From positions 1 through 10,473 of the forward strand of contig JASHVQ010000055.1 of NCBI GenBank assembly GCA_030044485.1: DNA of 10,473 nt, in the 5' to 3' direction. Source of the stretch: Methylovirgula sp. (lineage in GTDB: Bacteria > Pseudomonadota > Alphaproteobacteria > Rhizobiales > Beijerinckiaceae). The notes beneath the pieces are model-generated. The model searched no databases, was not told the DNA's origin, and saw only the letters and a program-made list of their open reading frames with translations. The position numbers and the translations under genes were made by a program. How positions within the stretch are numbered: position 1 is the first letter of the stretch; every line of letters begins with the position of its first letter. Positions 7,040-10,473 of this stretch are shown here, one piece after another.

Positions 7040-7837
7040 ATGTCGAGCATCCGGGTTGCGGCGCCGCGCGCCGCCTTTGCCGGGTCTGCCGAGGCGCGGC
7101 GCCCGGCCCGCGCAAAAGAGCCCTCCATGCGCGCCCACTTGCTGGTTCCGGCCGATGACGAAAGAGCGCTCGAACCGGCTCTCAAAAGCGGCGCGGATTG
7201 CCTCTGGCTCGACCTTCGGGCGACGCCGGCGCCGGGTGCGAGACCGCGGGCGCGCGATTTGGCGCTTGGCCTTCTGCGAGCCGCCCGCAAAGGCGGGCCG
7301 CATCTCTACGTCCGCGTCAACGCACTCGAAAGCGGCGAGATCGACGCCGACCTCGACGCCGTCATGAAAGGCGCGCCCGATGGAATTGTGCTGCCCGGAG
7401 CAGGCGGAGGCGCCGACGTCCAGCATCTCGGCGCAAAACTCGCCTTGCGCGAGGCCGAATATGACCTGCCCGACGGAGCGACGCAGATCATCGCCGTCGT
7501 GCAGACGCCGGCCGCGATTTTCAAGATGGGCACTTATGCCGGCGCCAGCCGAAGGCTTGCCGCCCTGTCGTGGAGTCCGGACGATCTCGCCGCAGCCATC
7601 GGGGCAAGGGCGACCCGTGCGCCAGACGGCGCGCTGACGCCGCCCTATGGCATGGCGCGCAGCCTCGTGCTGATGGCCGCCAAAGCCGCGGGCGTCGCGG
7701 CCATCGATTGCGCGGAGCTTGGCGAGCGGGCGAGATTCAAAGCCGAATGCGAGGCGGCGTGCCGGGACGGCTTCACAGGCAAGCTTGGCCTCGATGCCGA
7801 ACAGGTCGCACTGATCGCCGCGACCTTCCGACGTTGA
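7040..7837 (+). CDS. CitE/HpcH-HpaI aldolase-like protein, active site altered
   Basis: This 265-residue protein aligns by eye with the citrate lyase beta-chain/CoA ester lyase family: RAHLLVPADDERALEPAL at 31-48, LYVRVNAL at 89-96 (with the conserved Arg92), GTYAGASRRLAALSWSPDDLAAAIGA at 164-189 and CRDGFTGKLGLDAEQV at 241-256. These enzymes cleave acyl-CoA esters such as malyl-CoA using Mg2+. Several usual functional residues are changed: the DLED segment reads DLRA at 58-61, the LPKVE/LPKAE segment reads LPGAG at 118-122, the metal-binding Glu of ETPAA is Gln155, and the HPxQ segment reads DAEQ at 252-255. Normal lyase activity is therefore doubtful. The ATG at 7040 is chosen for the strong GGAGAAGG at 7028-7035; an alternative ATG at 7127 would start right at the family core. 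It is convergent with the nitroreductase gene 16 bp downstream. Confidence 0.82.
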   Translation: MSSIRVAAPRAAFAGSAEARRPARAKEPSMRAHLLVPADDERALEPALKSGADCLWLDLRATPAPGARPRARDLALGLLRAARKGGPHLYVRVNALESGEIDADLDAVMKGAPDGIVLPGAGGGADVQHLGAKLALREAEYDLPDGATQIIAVVQTPAAIFKMGTYAGASRRLAALSWSPDDLAAAIGARATRAPDGALTPPYGMARSLVLMAAKAAGVAAIDCAELGERARFKAECEAACRDGFTGKLGLDAEQVALIAATFRR

Positions 7838-7853
7838 GCTTTAAGGCCGCACT

Positions 7854-8423
7854 CTAAATCACGAAATTCGTGACGATTTCCGAGAGCGTCGGGCGAGGCC
7901 GATCGTCGCGCGGCCCGGCATGCCGCCCGATATGGATGAAGCCGGCGATCTTCTCATGCGCGGCAAGGCCAAAGCGCTCCAGCACGGCGCGATCATAGGC
8001 ATACCATTCGGTGAGCCACGCGGTCGCAAAGCCCAGGGCATTGGCGGCGATCGTCAATGTCATGCAGACCGAGGCCGAGGCCAGGACTTGTTCCCATTCG
8101 GGGATTTTCTCATGGGGGGCGGCGCGCGAGACGACGGCGATGACAAGCGGCGCGTAGGCAAGACGCTGGCGCTCGGCGGCGATTTGCGCCGCATTTGCTC
8201 CCGGGTTCTGGCTGGCGAAAACTTCGGCGATGATCGCCCCCGCCTTGTCGCGCCCCTCGCCCTCGAAGACGATGAAGCGGAAGGGCACGAGCTTGCCGTG
8301 GTCCGGCACGCGTGAGGCGACCGAAAGAAGCAGCATGCGTTCCTCTTCCGTAGGCCCGGGCCCCGACAACATGATGGGCGCGGCCGAGCGCCGCTTGCGC
8401 AGAAGTTCAATCGTCTCGTTCAT
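7854..8423 (-). CDS. YdjA-like nitroreductase family protein
   Basis: This is a 189-residue cytoplasmic FMN-dependent oxidoreductase of the small nitroreductase type, which transfers hydride from NAD(P)H to nitro compounds, quinones or similar acceptors and works as a homodimer. Visible hallmarks are the N-terminal LLRKRRSAAPIML at 7-19 with the Arg-Arg-Ser FMN phosphate contact at 11-13, ASRVPDHGKLVPFRFIV at 36-52, HEKIPEWEQ at 104-112 and NALGFATAWLTEW at 128-140. These match the YdjA subfamily, and the length does too (about 183 residues in E. coli YdjA). The natural substrate is unknown. The ATG at 8423 starts at the family N-terminus; the ribosome binding site is weak. It is divergent from an exported-protein gene; a palindrome in the 114-bp gap could control one or both. 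Confidence 0.9.
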   Translation of the reverse strand: MNETIELLRKRRSAAPIMLSGPGPTEEERMLLLSVASRVPDHGKLVPFRFIVFEGEGRDKAGAIIAEVFASQNPGANAAQIAAERQRLAYAPLVIAVVSRAAPHEKIPEWEQVLASASVCMTLTIAANALGFATAWLTEWYAYDRAVLERFGLAAHEKIAGFIHIGRHAGPRDDRPRPTLSEIVTNFVI

Positions 8424-8465
8424 TCTCTACCCATCGGACCCAAGGCCAGCGCCACGAAAAGGTCC

Positions 8466-8481
8466 ACTTCACCCCTGAAGT
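8466..8481. promoter_or_regulatory. 16-bp palindrome between divergent genes
   Basis: ACTTCA (8466-8471) and TGAAGT (8476-8481) form a perfect inverted repeat around CCCC. On the minus strand it overlaps a TTGACT hexamer (8484-8479), a good -35 match for the nitroreductase gene, although no clear -10 follows. On the plus strand it lies about where the -35 of a TATAAA box would fall. The symmetry and place suggest a repressor site. Confidence 0.35.
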
Positions 8482-8493
8482 CAACGTTCGGCT

Positions 8494-8499
8494 TATAAA
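8494..8499 (+). promoter_or_regulatory. Candidate -10 box for the exported-protein gene
   Basis: TATAAA matches five of six bases of the -10 consensus and lies 38 bases upstream of the ATG at 8538. No good -35 hexamer lies 17 bases upstream, where the palindrome at 8466-8481 begins to overlap, so activation or repression at that site is possible. Confidence 0.3.
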
Positions 8500-8537
8500 C
8501 AGCAAAGAATTGGCTCGGTCAGGTTCTAAAGGGCCGG

Positions 8538-9533
8538 ATGAGGACCGCCTGTTTCATATGGGGACCGCCCAAAAGTCCGGCGCGCCGGGCCGGCCTTTTG
8601 GGAGTCCTTCTGATCGCCCTGTCGCTCGGCATGGCGGACGCGGCCTTGGCGCAGCCCGCCTCGGCGCTCATACCCGCCCTGGCGCCCGTCATTCCGCGCG
8701 GCGGCCTCCTCGGTCAGCGGCCTTCGCTCGAGCCGCAGGCCGGTCAATCGACGCTGCTGCTCTCCGCTTTTCTCAGCGCCGCCGACACTCAGCCGGTGAG
8801 CAGCGGATTGGTTTGGCGCGTCTTCGACGATGCGGCCCAGCCCGACGGCTCGCATAGGCTCGTCGTCCAATCCCTGGATGCGGCCCCTTCGCTCTCCCTG
8901 CCGGACGGCACCTATATCGTGCATGCCGCGATGGGCCTTGCCGGCATGACGAAAAGAGTGGTGATTTCCGGCCAGCCGACGAGCGAACGGTTGGTCTTGA
9001 ACGCCGGCGGCCTGCGCATCGTCGCGCTGCTTGGCGATCAGCCGATCAATCCGGCGAAATTGGCGATCTCGATCTATGTTCCGGAGCGCAACAATTCGGA
9101 AGCCAAGCTGATCCTCGCCAACGCCAAGGCGGGCGAGGTCATCGGTCTGCCGGAGGGAAGCTATCATGTCGTCTCGACGCTGCTCGATACGACCGGCACG
9201 CCGAATGGGATCGCCGACGCGACCAATTCCGTGGTCAGCGCCGACCTGCGTGTCCAGGCCGGCAAGTTGACGGACGCGACTCTGCGCCACCGCGCCGCGG
9301 TCATGACCTTGAAGCTCGTCAACAATCCCGGCGGCGAGGCGCTCGCCAATTCGGCCTTCACCATCCTCACTCCAGGCGGCGACGTCATTCGCGAATTGAT
9401 CGGCGCTTTTCCTTCCGTCGTCCTTGCCGAAGGCGAATATGTGGCGATCGCCCGCCACGACAGCCGCACTTTTCAGGCGACATTCAAGGTGCAGTCGACC
9501 CAGGACCGCGACGTCGAGATCCTCGCCAAGTAG
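8538..9533 (+). CDS. Exported protein with three similar beta-rich units
   Basis: This 331-residue protein is not one I can name. It has a signal peptide: basic PKSPARRAG at 11-19, a hydrophobic stretch GLLGVLLIALSLGMA at 19-33, and a likely cleavage after Ala-Leu-Ala38, so it is probably periplasmic or outer-surface. After a proline/alanine-rich stretch (40-70), the mature part seems to hold three related units of roughly 80-90 residues. Each has a G-x-Y core, LPDGTY at 121-126, LPEGSY at 204-209 and LAEGEY at 296-301, followed by a polar strand such as TKRVVISG, ADLRVQAG or ATFKVQST. This resembles carboxypeptidase-regulatory-like or other immunoglobulin-like beta-sandwich domains. No catalytic motif is visible. 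AAAGGG at 8528-8533 precedes the ATG. A structural or carbohydrate/protein-binding role is only an inference. Confidence 0.8.
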   Translation: MRTACFIWGPPKSPARRAGLLGVLLIALSLGMADAALAQPASALIPALAPVIPRGGLLGQRPSLEPQAGQSTLLLSAFLSAADTQPVSSGLVWRVFDDAAQPDGSHRLVVQSLDAAPSLSLPDGTYIVHAAMGLAGMTKRVVISGQPTSERLVLNAGGLRIVALLGDQPINPAKLAISIYVPERNNSEAKLILANAKAGEVIGLPEGSYHVVSTLLDTTGTPNGIADATNSVVSADLRVQAGKLTDATLRHRAAVMTLKLVNNPGGEALANSAFTILTPGGDVIRELIGAFPSVVLAEGEYVAIARHDSRTFQATFKVQSTQDRDVEILAK

Positions 9534-9792
9534 CGGACGCGAGTATCTCGGTTTCAATATCGGCAAAGCGTGCGATCATCCTGCCTCGGGAGCCTGACGA
9601 CCCGAGCGCGCCTAGGGCGGACGTTGATCATTTGGCTGGGTAAGATTTTCAACCGTGCAATACTCGGTGAAGCTTGATAAAGCTCTATGGCATCGGAACA
9701 AGCCGAGTTTCGGGACGCGACGGATCTAGATTCGATGGACTGGTCCCTATTAGCCGGACTGGATATTGCGCGTTCCTTCGCCCGACGGACAC
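9534..9792. other. Intergenic stretch before the low-GC right edge
   Basis: No gene is supported in these 259 bases. CTCGGG (9585-9590) can pair with CCCGAG (9601-9606) around a 10-base loop, a weak terminator candidate for the exported-protein gene because there is no T-run. AGCTT (9671-9675) and AAGCT (9680-9684) form a small stem. No promoter with acceptable -35 and -10 spacing was found for the next gene. The stretch marks the change from GC-rich core genes to lower-GC sequence. Confidence 0.4.
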
Positions 9793-10473
9793 ATGAGCAC
9801 GCCCTCCAAATCCATCGAACAACCTATTGTCGCGAAAGGTCAACCGCGGCCCGCGCCGAGTTGGGTTGCAACGGGTCCAAACCGCGGCACATGGGCGGAA
9901 CTCCTATCGACTTCGCCGACGATCATCCATACGTTGCCTGCAAACGACCTTCCTCTTGGAGCCGTCGGCGCAGTCGGACCGATCCTCAAGCGCCGCCCAG
10001 CTCATTTTCTCGTCATGCCGTCCTGGACACTCGAACAGGGGGGAAGTGAAACGGCTGCCCAAATAGCCGCGTCCTATCTGGCTGACCACCCGCGGCATAA
10101 ATTGACCTTTTTCTGCAACACAACGCGCGAAACAGAACTGATGCTCGGCGAAGGTTGCGCCGCAGTGACGATCAATCAGAATTGCCTCGTGAACGACGCT
10201 CTATTTAGACCCCTACCGGGAATCAAGCCCATCTACGATGCCGTTTATAACGCGCGGTTCGCCCCCTATAAACGTCACGAGTTGGCGATAGAAATCGACA
10301 ACCTCGCCCTCAACTATTACTATAATCACCTTGAAGGTTCGCCTGCCGAATTCCATGCAGATCGTGCGCGCATCGCCGCGATGATCCCAAATGCGCACTT
10401 CGCGAAAGAGCTCACGGCCGACGGCTGCCAATGGGTTCCCGGAGAAGAAATCAATCTCCTCCTTGCGCAGTCG
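9793..10473 (+). CDS. Putative glycosyltransferase, N-terminal part (runs off window)
   Basis: The frame starting at the ATG at 9793 stays open for all 227 codons to the window end; an in-frame TAG at 9751-9753 closes it upstream. The protein reads coherently: HFLVMPSWTLEQGGSETAAQIA at 71-92, LTFFCNTTRETELML at 104-118, and KPIYDAVYNARFAPYKRHELA at 145-165. The last segment resembles the start of the second Rossmann domain of GT4-type glycosyltransferases, where an ARx-P-xK-HELL pattern is common. The nucleotide-sugar binding site with its EX7E motif would lie beyond the window. No signal peptide or membrane segment is seen, and the ribosome binding site is weak. By hand count, GC in 10081-10320 is about 52%, against about 61% in a 240-base sample of nadK, and A/T-ending codons are common, suggesting transfer or a fast-evolving surface-polysaccharide locus. 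An in-frame TTG at 9766 is an alternative start. Confidence 0.62.
   Translation, partial: MSTPSKSIEQPIVAKGQPRPAPSWVATGPNRGTWAELLSTSPTIIHTLPANDLPLGAVGAVGPILKRRPAHFLVMPSWTLEQGGSETAAQIAASYLADHPRHKLTFFCNTTRETELMLGEGCAAVTINQNCLVNDALFRPLPGIKPIYDAVYNARFAPYKRHELAIEIDNLALNYYYNHLEGSPAEFHADRARIAAMIPNAHFAKELTADGCQWVPGEEINLLLAQS

Noticed and set aside
6909..7115. N-terminal extension of the DUF2336 gene up to 7115.
   Set aside because: The extra 69 residues are arginine/proline-rich, overlap the CitE-like gene start on the other strand, and precede the family-typical start MIVRRFL.
9585..9606. CTCGGG/CCCGAG hairpin as an intrinsic terminator.
   Set aside because: The loop is 10 bases, the stem 6 bp, and no T-run follows; listed only as a weak candidate within the intergenic entry.
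9687..10049. A 120-codon plus-strand frame starting at 9687.
   Set aside because: Most of it overlaps, in another frame, the much longer coherent frame from 9793. Its C-terminal half is serine/arginine-rich like a shadow frame. The first 35 codons look somewhat protein-like, but a frameshifted N-terminus of the glycosyltransferase cannot be shown.
1..10473. A new defence, toxin-antitoxin, CRISPR or mobile system.
   Set aside because: No repeat array, integrase, transposase, toxin-like pair or nuclease cluster is visible; the recognised genes are mostly housekeeping or common family members.

Overview
The window looks like chromosomal DNA from a GC-rich alphaproteobacterium, most likely Hyphomicrobiales and possibly near Beijerinckiaceae/Methylocystaceae. 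That placement is inferred from protein style (a DUF2336 protein, the tyrosine-phosphatase-like protein, a short NAD kinase, and a separate GlyS beta chain) and from codon usage. It was not tested by any search. I see no insertion sequence, CRISPR array, tRNA, rRNA or phage gene. Most of the window is ordinary housekeeping sequence.

Layout: (1) 159-990, plus strand: a small protein tyrosine phosphatase-like protein, a GC hairpin, then xseB (exonuclease VII small subunit). (2) 1006-4045, minus strand: glyS (glycyl-tRNA synthetase beta subunit) followed 4 bp later by a KirBac-type inward-rectifier K+ channel. (3) 4195-5569, plus strand: NAD kinase and, 1 bp later, a NudK-like Nudix hydrolase. 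The 149-bp glyS/nadK divergent region holds a good glyS promoter candidate and a set of mutually exclusive inverted repeats. One of these covers the nadK ribosome binding site. (4) 5580-6908, minus: a DUF2336 protein, divergent from (5) 7040-7837, plus: a CitE/HpcH-like protein that seems to have lost most of the family's active-site residues. (6) 7854-8423, minus: a YdjA-like nitroreductase, divergent from (7) 8538-9533, plus: an exported protein with three similar beta-rich units. A 16-bp palindrome lies between them. (8) 9793 to the window end, plus: an open, 3'-truncated frame resembling the N-terminal half of a GT4-type glycosyltransferase. Its base composition is clearly lower in GC, so the right edge may be the start of an accessory surface-polysaccharide region.

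Functional links: nadK and the Nudix gene form a compact nucleotide-metabolism pair, supplying NADP and probably hydrolysing sugar or ADP-ribose nucleotides. glyS and the K+ channel probably share a transcript with no obvious functional link. The remaining genes are independent units arranged convergently or divergently. I did not find a convincing new multi-gene system. The observations most worth following are the nadK leader structure, the degenerate CitE homologue, the triple-repeat exported protein and the low-GC right edge.
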